This document shows positions 35,262-44,454 of a stretch of DNA of 64,000 nucleotides, piece after piece. This DNA comes from CAZCTC01 sp964501335 (GTDB lineage: Bacteria; Chloroflexota; Anaerolineae; B4-G1; SLSP01): assembly GCA_964501335.1 (NCBI GenBank), contig CAZCTC010000014.1, forward strand, positions 62,001-126,000, read 5' to 3'. How positions within the stretch are numbered: the first letter of the stretch is position 1; each line of letters starts with the position of its first letter. A model generated the notes under the pieces. The model ran no database searches and was not told the origin of the DNA. It was given only the letters and a program-made list of their open reading frames with translations. The position numbers and the translations under genes are program-made.

Positions 35262-37042
35262 TCTGGCAGCCCACCCCCTATACCATTCCCCTGACCGGTG
35301 CCGGATTCATTTCACTGCTGGTCGCCATTTACATCTGGCAACGCCGCCCCGCTTCCGGCGCCGGTCCCATGGCCTTCGTGATGAGCGGCGTCACCATCTG
35401 GATCTTTGCCTATGCACTCCAACTGGCCAGCGCCTCCCTGGATCACAACCTCTTCTGGGGTCGCATCAAATATATGGGCATCCTGATGATTCCCACCGGC
35501 TGGCTGATCGTCGCGCTGCAATACACAGGTCAGGGTGCCCGGCTTTCCAGACGCTTCCTCAGCCTGCTGACCATCCACCCCTTCACCATGACGCTGCTCA
35601 TCTGGAGCAACGAATATCACCACCTGATCTGGATCAACAGCGTCGGCGACACCACCGAAGGCTTCACCTTCTGGCAACACCTTCACGGTCCGGCTTTCTG
35701 GGTTCATACCTACTATGCCTATCTCCTCGTCCTGACCGGCTCCGTGATCCTGATCCGCTCCCTGATCCGGTCCCCATCCCTCTATCAGGGACAGATGTGG
35801 GCCCTGTTGATCGCCGCTCTCGCCCCCATCCTGGGCAACATCATCTACCTCGCCGGCTGGACCCCCTTCCCCAAATTCGACATGACCCCCTTCGCCTTCG
35901 TAGTCACCGGGCTCTCCATGATCTGGGGGATCTTCCGTTTCCAGCTTTTCGACATTGTCCCTGCGGCCCGCAGCATGGTCATCGAAAGCATGAACGACGG
36001 CATGCTGGTCCTCGACCAGCAAAATCGCATCGTCGATATCAACCCGGCCGCCCTGACCCTGCTCGACAATTTCGCCGGGCCGATCATCGGGCAATCCGCC
36101 GCCCGGGCCTTCGAAGGCCGCTCCGATTTAATCGAACAATACCGCAACACCATGAGAATCCGCGCGGAAATCGAATGGACCCACCAAAACACCCTGCGGA
36201 CCTTCGATATGCAAATTTCCCCGCTGTGTAATAACCAGGGCCGCTACACCGGCCGGGTCGTCACCCTGCGCGACATCACGGAGCGCAAACAGGCCCAGCT
36301 GGCCCTGCGCCAGGCCCACGACGAGCTGGAACAGCGTGTCCGTGAACGTACCGCCGATCTCCAACGCACTAACGCCTGCCTGCAAATCGAAATCGCCGAA
36401 CGCCGGCATGCCGAAGAGCAACTCCGGGCCGCCCTTCAGGAAAAAGAGGTCATGCTCAAAGAGATCCACCACCGCGTCAAAAACAACCTCCAGATCATCT
36501 CCAGCCTGCTGCACCTGCAAACGACCAATATCAACCATCCCCTCGTCCAGGCCGTCTTGAGCGACACCCGCGACCGCGTTCGTTCCATGGCCCTGATCCA
36601 CGAAAAACTCTACCAATCTCCCGACCTGGCCCGGATCAATTTCGCCGAATACATCCGCAGCCTGGTCCACCATCTCTTTCAATCGTACACACTCAATGCC
36701 GGCCGCACCCAACTGGAACTAGACCTCGACAATGCCTACCTGAGCATCGACACAGCCATTCATTGCGGGTTGATCATCAACGAACTGGTCACCAATGCCC
36801 TGAAATATGCCTTCCCGGCCGAACGTAAAGGCCTCCTTGAAATCCACTTTCACCCCACGGCCGTCGGCGGCTTTATTTTGCGGGTAGCCGACGACGGTAT
36901 CGGAATGCCTCCCGATCTCGATTTTCGCAACACCCCTTCTTTAGGTCTGCAACTGGTCACCTCGCTCGTAGCCCAGATGGACGGCACCATCGACCTCGAC
37001 CGCAACGCCGGCACCACCTTCGAGATCACCTTCCCCAATTGA
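35258..37042 (+). CDS. 7TM-PAS-HisKA_2 sensor kinase
   Basis: Membrane histidine kinase of 594 residues. The N-terminus (about 8-225) has seven or so hydrophobic helices of the histidine-kinase 7TM type, with FAYALQLASASLDHNLFWGRIKYMG style sequence. PAS (about 243-345; SMNDGMLVLDQQNRIVDINP), coiled coil (LEQRVRERTADLQRTN), then the HisKA_2 motif EIHHRVKNNLQIISSLL (His404/His405) and the ATPase with IINELVTNALKYAFP and DDGIGMP. HisKA_2 kinases often pair with receivers of unusual output. It is translationally coupled to the preceding kinase, and its stop overlaps the predicted promoter of the following gene. Confidence 0.9.
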   Translation: MIWQPTPYTIPLTGAGFISLLVAIYIWQRRPASGAGPMAFVMSGVTIWIFAYALQLASASLDHNLFWGRIKYMGILMIPTGWLIVALQYTGQGARLSRRFLSLLTIHPFTMTLLIWSNEYHHLIWINSVGDTTEGFTFWQHLHGPAFWVHTYYAYLLVLTGSVILIRSLIRSPSLYQGQMWALLIAALAPILGNIIYLAGWTPFPKFDMTPFAFVVTGLSMIWGIFRFQLFDIVPAARSMVIESMNDGMLVLDQQNRIVDINPAALTLLDNFAGPIIGQSAARAFEGRSDLIEQYRNTMRIRAEIEWTHQNTLRTFDMQISPLCNNQGRYTGRVVTLRDITERKQAQLALRQAHDELEQRVRERTADLQRTNACLQIEIAERRHAEEQLRAALQEKEVMLKEIHHRVKNNLQIISSLLHLQTTNINHPLVQAVLSDTRDRVRSMALIHEKLYQSPDLARINFAEYIRSLVHHLFQSYTLNAGRTQLELDLDNAYLSIDTAIHCGLIINELVTNALKYAFPAERKGLLEIHFHPTAVGGFILRVADDGIGMPPDLDFRNTPSLGLQLVTSLVAQMDGTIDLDRNAGTTFEITFPN

Positions 37043-37066
37043 CTTTTGATATAAATCTCTTAGAAT
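37039..37066 (+). promoter_or_regulatory. Predicted promoter of the CheB-CheR fusion gene
   Basis: TTGACT (37039-37044), 16-bp spacer, TAGAAT (37061-37066), each one base from consensus. The -35 overlaps the stop of the upstream kinase. The leader would be about 225 nt and would contain the hairpin repeat at 37161-37202. Confidence 0.55.
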
Positions 37067-37149
37067 AATTGAGTTGTTAGAAATTTTTCTTTGCAAAGCC
37101 GCTCACCCAATAAAAAATTTCAACTGGGGTGGTCAATTCGGAAAACGTG

Positions 37150-37220
37150 AGGGGAAAAAGTTTATGTTTTCGCGGGCTTCAGAAAGCCCGCGAAAACATA
37201 AATAAAAATCTCTCTTCGGA
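37150..37220 (+). repeat. Hairpin-repeat family copy in a predicted 5' leader
   Basis: A perfect 17-bp stem (37161-37177 with 37186-37202) with loop TTCAGAAA, the reverse complement of the TTTCTGAA loop in the other copies, while the flanks GGGGAAAAAG and TAAAAATCTCTCTTC keep the usual orientation. The distal second stem of the long form is absent. Confidence 0.78.
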
Positions 37221-37300
37221 CAACCACACAGGTAGAAAGTTCCCCCACTTTTCCTAAAAGAAAATACTGCAAACGAAGCCAGCCAGCAGGAGCTACACCC

Positions 37301-40282
37301 ATGGTGAAAAAAAAGAGTTCTGGTAATCCACTTTCTCCCAATACTACCCAAATGATCTCCAAACCGGCTTTCCCGATTGTTGGGCTTGGCGCTTCCGCCG
37401 GCGGATTGACTGCTTTTGAAACTTTTTTCTCAAATCTCCCTCAAAATACAGATCCCGGCATGGCTTTCGTGCTGGTACAACACCTTTCTCCCGAACACAA
37501 AAGCATGCTCGCCGAATTGCTGCAACACAGCACAAAAATGCCCGTTTACGAGGTCGAGGACGGGATGGTCATCCAACCCAACTGCGTCTACATCATCCGC
37601 CCCAATCGAGATCTGGCCCTGATTCACGGCACCTTACAACTGTTGGAACCCACCGCCCCGCACGGGATGCGCCTGCCGATTGATTATTTCTTCCGCTCGC
37701 TGGCCCAGGACCAACATGAATATGCCATCGGCATCGTGCTTTCCGGCACCGGCAGCGACGGCACCCTCGGAGTCCGGGCCATCAAAGGAGAAGGGGGCAT
37801 GGTCATCGTGCAAGATCCCCAATCCACCGAATACGACGGAATGCCCCTCAGTGCCATCGCCACCAATCTGGTAGATTATGTCCTCACCCCGGCCAAAATG
37901 CCCGCGCAGTTACAGGCTTATGTCACCCATGCCTTTGGGAAAAGCACCCTGCCCCGCATCGCCTCGCCGCTGGAATCCGACAATGTACTGAAAAAGATCT
38001 GCCTTCTGCTCCGGGTTCAAACCGGTCACGACTTCTCGCAATATAAAGAAACGACCCTGATCCGCCGGCTGGAACGCCGCATGGCTCTGCAACAGATCGA
38101 ACATTTAGAGGACTATCTTCACTATTTACAAAACACTCCCACCGAAATCGAAGGGCTCTTTCACGACCTGCTGATCGGAGTCACCAACTTTTTCCGCAAT
38201 CCGGAAGCTTTCGCATCCTTGCAAACCAAAGTATTGCCCCGGCTATTAGACTGCCAGGCCGGCACGGGAGTGATACGCGTCTGGGTTTGCGGTTGCTCCA
38301 CGGGGGAAGAGGCCTATTCGCTGGCGATCTTGATCCAGGAATACCTGGAAGCGCAAAAACAAATCTGTAAGGTCCAGATCTTCGCGACCGATATCGACAA
38401 ACATGCCATCGAACAGGCGCGCACGGGAATCTTTCCCGCCAGCATCGCCACCGATATTACGCCCGAACGATTGGACCGCTTTTTTACTTTTGATGCAGAA
38501 AACGGGGTCTACCGTATCCGAAAAACGATTCGCGATTTGCTGATTTTCTCCGAACAAGATGTCATCCAGGACCCTCCCTTTTCCCGGTTGGATCTGATCG
38601 CCTGCCGCAACCTCTTGATCTATTTAAACAGTACTTTACAAAAACGAATTGTCCCGCTCTTCCACTATGCCTTAAACCCCAATGGAATGCTTTTTCTCGG
38701 CCCCTCAGAAACCATCGGGGAAGCCGCTAATCTTTTTAACCCGCTGGATCGCAAATGGAAAATCTACCTGCGCCGGGATGATCTCTCCGGACCGATCCAT
38801 CCGCTGCTGCGAGATTTTTCCCCACCCATACCCCCATCCAAAGCTCCCACCACCCTGCCGACCTACGTTTCGCCTCCGGTAGCCGGATTGCCCACCGGAC
38901 GCGAATTGATCGAGCGAACGCTGCTGGAATATTACACCCCGGCGGCCGTATTGATCAAAGAATATGGAGATATTCTCTATATTTACGGCCGTACAGGCCA
39001 ATATCTGGAACCCGCAGCCGGGGATGTGGGAAATATGAATATCCTGACCATGGCACGCCTGGGCTTACGAGAACCCCTGATGATTGCCCTGCATAAAGCC
39101 CGGAGCCAGCAGGAACCGGTCTATTGCCAGGATCTACAGGTAAAAGCCAACGACCATTTTATCCCGGTCAATCTTACCGTCCACCCCTTGACCATCAAAG
39201 AATATCCGTCGGAACTGTTTCTCGTCATTCTGGAAACCGAGAAACACCCCTTGCTCTCCACCGCAATTCCTCTGATCCATGAAACGACGGTAGATACAAA
39301 CTCCCGCATCCTCGAATTGGAAAAACTCTTACAGGCCAAGGATGAATATCTTCAAACCACCGTAGAAGAAATGGAAACCTCGAATGAGGAGCTTAAGTCG
39401 ACCAACGAAGAATTGCAGTCCATCAACGAAGAACTCCAATCCACCAATGAAGAATTGGAAACCTCTCGCGAGGAATTGCAATCGGTCAACGAAGAACTTT
39501 CTACCATCAACACCGAATTGCAAACCAAAATGGCCGAACTCTCCCGGGTCAACAACGACATGAACAATATGCTGGCCGGCACGGGCATCGGCACCCTCTT
39601 TGTCGACCTGCAATTGCGCATCATGCGCTTCACCCCCACGGTTACCCAGGTCATCAATCTGATTGCCACCGATATCGGCCGCCCCTTAAATCATATCGTC
39701 TCCAATCTGGTCGGCTATGATCGGTTGGTCGAAGATATTCAGCAGGTATTAGACAGCCTGGTACCCCTCGAAACCGAGGTGCAGACCCGGAGCGGAACAT
39801 GGTATCTGGCGCGGATTCGCCCCTATCGCACCTTGAAAAATGTCATCGAAGGCGCCGTCCTGACATTTGTCGATGTGACCGAACGCAAGCATCTCTTGGA
39901 GACCTTGCAAATGGTACCGGTCCGATTGGCGGAACAAATTGTCGATACGGTACGGGAACCCTTGCTGGTCCTGGATGGCAACTGGCGAGTTATCACAGCC
40001 AATCGCACTTTTTACACTACCTTTCAATTATCCCCCCCCGAGGTCCAGAATCACGATTTATTCACCCTGGATCAAGGCCAATGGAATATTCCAACCCTGC
40101 GCGAACGGCTGATTATCCTCTATTCTCAAAATATTATGGTAGAAAATCTTATCGTGACCTACGAGGATAAATTACACCGTAGTAACCGGCTCCGTATCAA
40201 CGCCCGCCGAATTTTCACAGAAAACGGCCTCTCTGAATTGATCCTGTTGGCCCTGGAAATGGCCGACAAAGAACTTCCATGA
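37301..40282 (+). CDS. CheB-CheR-PAS fusion protein
   Basis: 993 residues, no kinase domain. The CheB methylesterase domain (about 20-200) has an intact Ser in GLGASAGGLTA, His in VLVQHLSPEH and Asp in LSGTGSDGT. The CheR methyltransferase (about 225-490) has TNFFRNPEAF, VWVCGCSTGEEAYSLAILI and IFATDIDKHAIEQAR. A long Glu-rich coiled coil (about 670-745, repeats of STNEELQSxNEEL) is followed by two PAS-like domains (about 750-870 and 880-985). It has no receiver, so unlike CheB it is not gated by phosphorylation. Its stop overlaps the next kinase (ATGA); such fusions often work with a partner kinase. Start: ATG after AGGAG. Confidence 0.93.
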   Translation: MVKKKSSGNPLSPNTTQMISKPAFPIVGLGASAGGLTAFETFFSNLPQNTDPGMAFVLVQHLSPEHKSMLAELLQHSTKMPVYEVEDGMVIQPNCVYIIRPNRDLALIHGTLQLLEPTAPHGMRLPIDYFFRSLAQDQHEYAIGIVLSGTGSDGTLGVRAIKGEGGMVIVQDPQSTEYDGMPLSAIATNLVDYVLTPAKMPAQLQAYVTHAFGKSTLPRIASPLESDNVLKKICLLLRVQTGHDFSQYKETTLIRRLERRMALQQIEHLEDYLHYLQNTPTEIEGLFHDLLIGVTNFFRNPEAFASLQTKVLPRLLDCQAGTGVIRVWVCGCSTGEEAYSLAILIQEYLEAQKQICKVQIFATDIDKHAIEQARTGIFPASIATDITPERLDRFFTFDAENGVYRIRKTIRDLLIFSEQDVIQDPPFSRLDLIACRNLLIYLNSTLQKRIVPLFHYALNPNGMLFLGPSETIGEAANLFNPLDRKWKIYLRRDDLSGPIHPLLRDFSPPIPPSKAPTTLPTYVSPPVAGLPTGRELIERTLLEYYTPAAVLIKEYGDILYIYGRTGQYLEPAAGDVGNMNILTMARLGLREPLMIALHKARSQQEPVYCQDLQVKANDHFIPVNLTVHPLTIKEYPSELFLVILETEKHPLLSTAIPLIHETTVDTNSRILELEKLLQAKDEYLQTTVEEMETSNEELKSTNEELQSINEELQSTNEELETSREELQSVNEELSTINTELQTKMAELSRVNNDMNNMLAGTGIGTLFVDLQLRIMRFTPTVTQVINLIATDIGRPLNHIVSNLVGYDRLVEDIQQVLDSLVPLETEVQTRSGTWYLARIRPYRTLKNVIEGAVLTFVDVTERKHLLETLQMVPVRLAEQIVDTVREPLLVLDGNWRVITANRTFYTTFQLSPPEVQNHDLFTLDQGQWNIPTLRERLIILYSQNIMVENLIVTYEDKLHRSNRLRINARRIFTENGLSELILLALEMADKELP

Positions 40283-42627
40283 AAAACCGGGAACTGAATC
40301 AAAAGAAATCGTTTTCCGATCTTCGCCTGCATGCGGAAAAAACTTTCGCCGACCACCAGGAAAGGGCTCGCGCCAATCCACCGACCGACACGGAACGCCT
40401 GTTACATGAATTACAAATTCATCAAATCGAGCTGGAATTACAAAATGAAGAGTTATGTCAGGCCCAGGAAGCCCTGGAACTGACACGAGCGCGTTACTTC
40501 GATTTATACGATCTCGCACCGGTCGGATATATCACTCTCAACAATCAGGGGATCATTCAGGAAGCCAATCTGACAGCCGCCCGCCTGCTGGGCGTATACA
40601 AAAGCGCTCTGATCCACCAGCCCCTATCCAATTTTATTTTTCCCGAAGACCAGGACATCTACTACCGACAACGAAAACTTCTTCGAGACACCAACTGCCC
40701 TCAATGCAGTGAAGTGCGGCTGATCCGTTCCCCCGCTGAAATCTGGTGGGGGCGCCTGGAAGCGGCCCCCGGACAAAACCTGAGAAACACCGACCCCGAA
40801 ATTCGCATGGTACTGAGTGACATCACCACCCAAAAACGATCAGAAATAGCCCTCTACCGCTACGCCCGGGAACAGGCAACTCTTCATGCAGTGGCGACCG
40901 CCGCCACGCACTCCTTAGAGCCGCTTTTACTCCTGGAGACGATTTTGGATTCCCTCCTGCCCACCTTACAGGCCACGGCCGGTTGGATAATTCTACAGGA
41001 AGAAGCCCCCTCTCTTAATTATAAAATCGCAGCCTGGCGGGGATTTTCCCCGAGCTGCCGACTCTCCGACTGTGAATTTGTCATGTCCGAAACAACTTTT
41101 TATCTTGAAAACTCCGACAAAACGGATACCAATCAGCGCGCCCAGCCTATCGTAGAATGTCATTCTCTGCCCAAATCCCTCATCCATACAGCCGAATTAT
41201 GTCAATTCATCACCATACCTATATTGACCCGGGGATCTATTGAACTGGGCCAGTTAAACCTCGGCTGGCAGGATCAGAATATTGATCTTGAATTCAATCA
41301 AAAATGGTTGATCGCCCTGGGACAACAGATAGGAATAGCCTTACAAAAAGCTAAACTTTACCAACAAGCCCGCCAGGTCAATCAATTAGAAACCCTCTAC
41401 CAGATCAGCCGGGCCGCCAATGCTTCGCTGAACCTGAATGCCACGTTGCAGAAAAGCCTGGAATTAACATGCAAAGCCCTTAATGCCACAGAAGGTATCA
41501 TAGTCCTGCTTGAATCGTTCACAGATCACTTCATTTTTACCAAAACACCACAAGAAATAAAAGACCCCCTTCAGATTTGCCGCCACAGCATTGACAATCT
41601 GACCTTCCAGTATAACCAGACCGCCTGGATCAAAGATCTATCTCCCCAGGCTCCTGAATACCCGGTCTGGAATGCCCTGTTCGGCTTTCCGGTTCGTTCA
41701 TTGATTGGGGCGCCGTTGATGGATAACCATAAAAAAATCGGAGTGCTGGAAGTCTTTTCCGCCACCCCCGACAACTTCACTCAGGAACATGTCGACATGT
41801 TGAGCGCCATCACCGCCATCATTACAGGATCTCTGAAAAACGCCCAACTCTACACCGAGCTTCAGGATGCCTTGAAAAAATACGAACAAACCCAGACCCG
41901 CCTGATCTGGGCCGAAAAGATGGGGGCCTTAGGACGGTTAAGCGCTTCCATAGCCCATGAAATCAACAACCCCCTCCAGGCCATGCAGGGATACCAGGAA
42001 ATGGTAGAAGCAGAATTGAGAAATCCTCACTCTCCCGCCCGGTTGCTGCAATATGTGAAAATCATCCACACCGAAATGGAGCGGATCGCCCACATCATCC
42101 GTAAAATGGAAGATTTCTACCGTCCTTCTCCCGAAGAAAAATCGCTTACAGATTTACGGAAAACCATGGAATCTATGTTGGAGCTATGCTCCCTCAAATT
42201 GAAAAAAAGCCTGATCGACATAGTGGAAACATGGGATACCACCGTCATTCCGATCTGGGCCAATACCGATCAAATCAAACAACTTTTCCTCAATCTGCTG
42301 CTCGACAGTATCGACGCTATGCCGGAAGGAGGAGAAATCCGCATCCACGCTGAATTGGATCTTCCCCTCCCTCAGGCTCCTGACACCCCTTCCATTCGAC
42401 TGGAATTTCAGGATAACGGCCTAGGAATGTCGGCTGAAACTCTGACCCATCTGTTTGAGCCCTTTTTCACCACCAAACCTCACAATTCGGGTCTGGGCCT
42501 TTCCATCTGTTACACCATCGTGACCCAACATCGGGGAGAAATCAAAGCCTCCAGTCAGGAAGGAAAAGGTACGACATTTACCATCTGGCTGCCGGTTGGA
42601 GCATCACCGGATCTGGAACATTCATAA
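40279..42627 (+). CDS. PAS-GAF-GAF sensor histidine kinase
   Basis: Soluble kinase of 782 residues. A charged N-terminal helix with IHQIELELQNEEL is typical of partners of CheB-CheR fusions. PAS (about 75-185; LYDLAPVGYITLNNQGII), two GAF domains (about 200-355 and 370-525), a coiled coil, then HisKA with SIAHEINNPLQAMQGY, His560, and the ATPase with FLNLLLDSIDAMPEGGE, DNGLGMS and SGLGLSICYTIV. The NNPL H-box belongs to the NtrB-like class. Coupled by ATGA to the fusion protein, so the two are probably a functional pair. It closes the plus-strand locus. Confidence 0.92.
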   Translation: MKNRELNQKKSFSDLRLHAEKTFADHQERARANPPTDTERLLHELQIHQIELELQNEELCQAQEALELTRARYFDLYDLAPVGYITLNNQGIIQEANLTAARLLGVYKSALIHQPLSNFIFPEDQDIYYRQRKLLRDTNCPQCSEVRLIRSPAEIWWGRLEAAPGQNLRNTDPEIRMVLSDITTQKRSEIALYRYAREQATLHAVATAATHSLEPLLLLETILDSLLPTLQATAGWIILQEEAPSLNYKIAAWRGFSPSCRLSDCEFVMSETTFYLENSDKTDTNQRAQPIVECHSLPKSLIHTAELCQFITIPILTRGSIELGQLNLGWQDQNIDLEFNQKWLIALGQQIGIALQKAKLYQQARQVNQLETLYQISRAANASLNLNATLQKSLELTCKALNATEGIIVLLESFTDHFIFTKTPQEIKDPLQICRHSIDNLTFQYNQTAWIKDLSPQAPEYPVWNALFGFPVRSLIGAPLMDNHKKIGVLEVFSATPDNFTQEHVDMLSAITAIITGSLKNAQLYTELQDALKKYEQTQTRLIWAEKMGALGRLSASIAHEINNPLQAMQGYQEMVEAELRNPHSPARLLQYVKIIHTEMERIAHIIRKMEDFYRPSPEEKSLTDLRKTMESMLELCSLKLKKSLIDIVETWDTTVIPIWANTDQIKQLFLNLLLDSIDAMPEGGEIRIHAELDLPLPQAPDTPSIRLEFQDNGLGMSAETLTHLFEPFFTTKPHNSGLGLSICYTIVTQHRGEIKASSQEGKGTTFTIWLPVGASPDLEHS

Positions 42628-42637
42628 CCGCCGCTCT

Positions 42638-42678
42638 TTACAGGCGAACGCCCAATCCCTAACCGCCCTTGCCTGTAA
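42638..42678. terminator. Possible terminator between convergent genes
   Basis: TTACAGGC (42638-42645) and GCCTGTAA (42671-42678) form an 8-bp inverted repeat with a long loop; the right arm lies inside the end of the DUF5666-type gene. There is no T-tract. Confidence 0.25.
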
Positions 42679-43456
42679 TTTTGATCTGCTCCGCCAGCAC
42701 CGACTGATCTTCCTGCAAAGACCCGGCCACCACCACCCGCTGATTGACCTTCAACGTCGCAAACCCATCCCCGCCTTCATAGTTCGTCTCGCTGTTGACC
42801 TTAACCTGCACGACACCGCGGAACGTCCCCAACGTAAAGCTATCCTTACCCAGCTCCAACACCTGCCCCTGGAAACGCACGGTCCGAAGCCGCATTGCCA
42901 CCCGGATCGCCCAGGCATGGAACGTCGCAGTCCCCTGCCACTCTCCAAAGATCGTCAGCCGATCGCCCACCTTTAAATCTGCAACCGTCATCCCCTTGGT
43001 TTCGGGTCCCAGAATGCGAGTTACATTGTCCACGGCAATCTTCACGGCAGCACCGACCTGCGGCTGAATCTGAATCTCGTTCCCGGAGAGCACAGTCACT
43101 TTGCCGTTCAACAAAGCCGAATTATCCGGCACGCGGGCCAACAGCCGCGCCGTCAATTTATTCGCCCCGGCCGCCGGAAAGACCAGCACCCGATCCCCTT
43201 TCTTGAAATCGTTCAGCGTCGGCTGCGCCACATCCGGCACGACCAGAACCGTATCGCTCGTCACCGTTGCCGTCACCACCTCGCCGGGCCGCACCTTCAA
43301 ACTCACCGAATTCGCATTGACCTGGACCACCACACCCATCAGAGGGTTCTCCCGCCCCGCCGCCGGAGGATTTTCCGGCGCCGCCGCCACCGGCCCCACC
43401 ACCAGCAAACTCACCAGAACCCACACGACCCACATCCACATTCCATAGCGTTTCAT
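42659..43456 (-). CDS. Secreted DUF5666-type repeat protein
   Basis: 265 residues with an N-terminal signal peptide (hydrophobic WVVWVLVSLLVVGPVAAA, cleavage likely near AAA-PEN). The rest is about three repeats of a small beta-rich module, each with a 'G.V' start, a short polar strand, and 'L..GD.L.VFG' or 'NQRVVVAG' ends followed by '..A..I' (about 38-105, 115-185 and 190-262). This matches the DUF5666 pattern, whose function is unknown; an envelope or extracellular binding role is a guess. Start: ATG preceded by AGGAGGTG. It stands alone, divergent from thioredoxin and convergent with the kinase. Confidence 0.75.
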   Translation of the reverse strand: MKRYGMWMWVVWVLVSLLVVGPVAAAPENPPAAGRENPLMGVVVQVNANSVSLKVRPGEVVTATVTSDTVLVVPDVAQPTLNDFKKGDRVLVFPAAGANKLTARLLARVPDNSALLNGKVTVLSGNEIQIQPQVGAAVKIAVDNVTRILGPETKGMTVADLKVGDRLTIFGEWQGTATFHAWAIRVAMRLRTVRFQGQVLELGKDSFTLGTFRGVVQVKVNSETNYEGGDGFATLKVNQRVVVAGSLQEDQSVLAEQIKITGKGG

Positions 43457-43529
43457 CGTTCACCTCCTGAAATTTCTCCCATTATCGTTTTCAGGCATTA
43501 AGACGGTTTATCCAAAATGTAAAATCCCT

Positions 43530-43831
43530 GTAAAACACAAAATATCACCGCCTGTGCAGTCAACCCGAAACACAAAAGAAAGAAAAAACGCAGTACCGCA
43601 TAATTCACTCCGATTTCACGCAAAGACGCCGATCGTAGATATCGCAGATAGGGCGCAGAGAAAAAGTCCATATTTTCGCGCGCCTCCGAATGCGCGCGAA
43701 AATATAAATAAAAACTCTCTCCCCCCATCCAGCGCGTCGCCTCTTATCAGACCAGAACCCTTTGCGGGACGCTATCAATATCCCCCACATATCATGTATT
43801 TGCGCACGCTTTCTGAAGCATGCACAAATAC
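43530..43831 (+). repeat. Hairpin-repeat family copy with both flanks, plus second hairpin
   Basis: The left extension (CCTGTGCAGTCAACCCGA ... AAAGAAAGAAAAAAC, 43550-43590) corresponds to the pre-hairpin part of the 155-bp unit. An unrelated insertion of about 70 bp (GCAGTACC through GGGCGCAG) follows, then AAAAAGTC, a 14-bp hairpin (43670-43683 with 43692-43705, loop CTCCGAAT), AAATAAAAACTCTC and the distal TTTGCGGGACG. A second stem (43796-43809 with 43818-43831, two mismatches) carries the family loop TTTCTGAA. Confidence 0.7.
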
Positions 43832-43847
43832 GACCCAATCCAATCCC

Positions 43848-43875
43848 TTGACAAAGCCCTTGAGCGTGCGATAAT
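43848..43875 (+). promoter_or_regulatory. Predicted thioredoxin promoter
   Basis: Consensus TTGACA (43848-43853), 16-bp spacer, GATAAT (43870-43875). The start point would be near 43882, about 30 nt before the trxA start codon. Confidence 0.7.
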
Positions 43876-43912
43876 TTTGGAAACCCTTTATCAAACAAAA
43901 GGTCAGGTGAAT

Positions 43913-44260
43913 ATGTCAAATTTAATGGCCCTCTCGGAATCCACATTTGAAGCTGAAGTTTTACAGGAAACCGCCCTTCCCGTTCTGGTCGATTTCTGGG
44001 CTGATTGGTGTGCCCCCTGCAACGCTCTGGGACCCGTCATTGAAGAAATCGCCCAGGATTACCAGGGTCGTATGAAAGTCGCTCAAGTCAACGTCGAGCA
44101 ACACAATACACTCGCCACTCGTTATGGCGTCACAGGCATCCCCACCCTCATCCTCTTCAAAAAAGGTGAAGAAATCGCCCGTACCAGCGGCTACAAACCC
44201 AAGAACAAACTGGTCAATGACTTCCTGAATATCCATCTGGAAGAAACCGCCGCTCAATAA
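43913..44260 (+). CDS. trxA: Thioredoxin
   Basis: Cytoplasmic disulfide reductase of 115 residues with a complete thioredoxin fold: VLVDFWADWCAPCNALGPVI holds the redox pair in the order WCAPC (the usual form is WCGPC), followed by VNVEQHNTLATRYGVTGIPTLILF with the conserved cis-Pro, and GYKPKNKL. The Ala for Gly change in the active site is a tolerated variant. The open frame extends to 43820, but the promoter at 43848-43875 lies within that stretch, and AGGTGA precedes ATG 43913, so the shorter protein is preferred. It is monocistronic with its own terminator. Confidence 0.93.
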   Translation: MSNLMALSESTFEAEVLQETALPVLVDFWADWCAPCNALGPVIEEIAQDYQGRMKVAQVNVEQHNTLATRYGVTGIPTLILFKKGEEIARTSGYKPKNKLVNDFLNIHLEETAAQ

Positions 44261-44291
44261 CGGCCCCGGGCTTTCTGTATCGAGAAAATAA

Positions 44292-44323
44292 AAAAAGAGG
44301 ACGGATCGATCCGTCCTCTTTTT
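44292..44323. terminator. Palindromic terminator after trxA
   Basis: A perfect 13-bp stem AAAAAGAGGACGG (44292-44304) with its complement (44311-44323), loop ATCGAT; ends in TTTTT on either strand. Confidence 0.9.
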
Positions 44324-44454
44324 ATCGCTTTTGAAAATAGCCCGCCCAAAGGTGCGACGCACTTTCTATCCGTAGAACCGACAATTCAAACGACCCAATC
44401 TGAAGGCAAGTCCCCTGTTATTACAAAATCAGAGTGCGTTGCACCTCTTTGAGA

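Noticed and set aside
43820..43912. N-terminal extension of thioredoxin
   Set aside because: The predicted promoter (43848-43875) lies inside it and the fold is complete without it.
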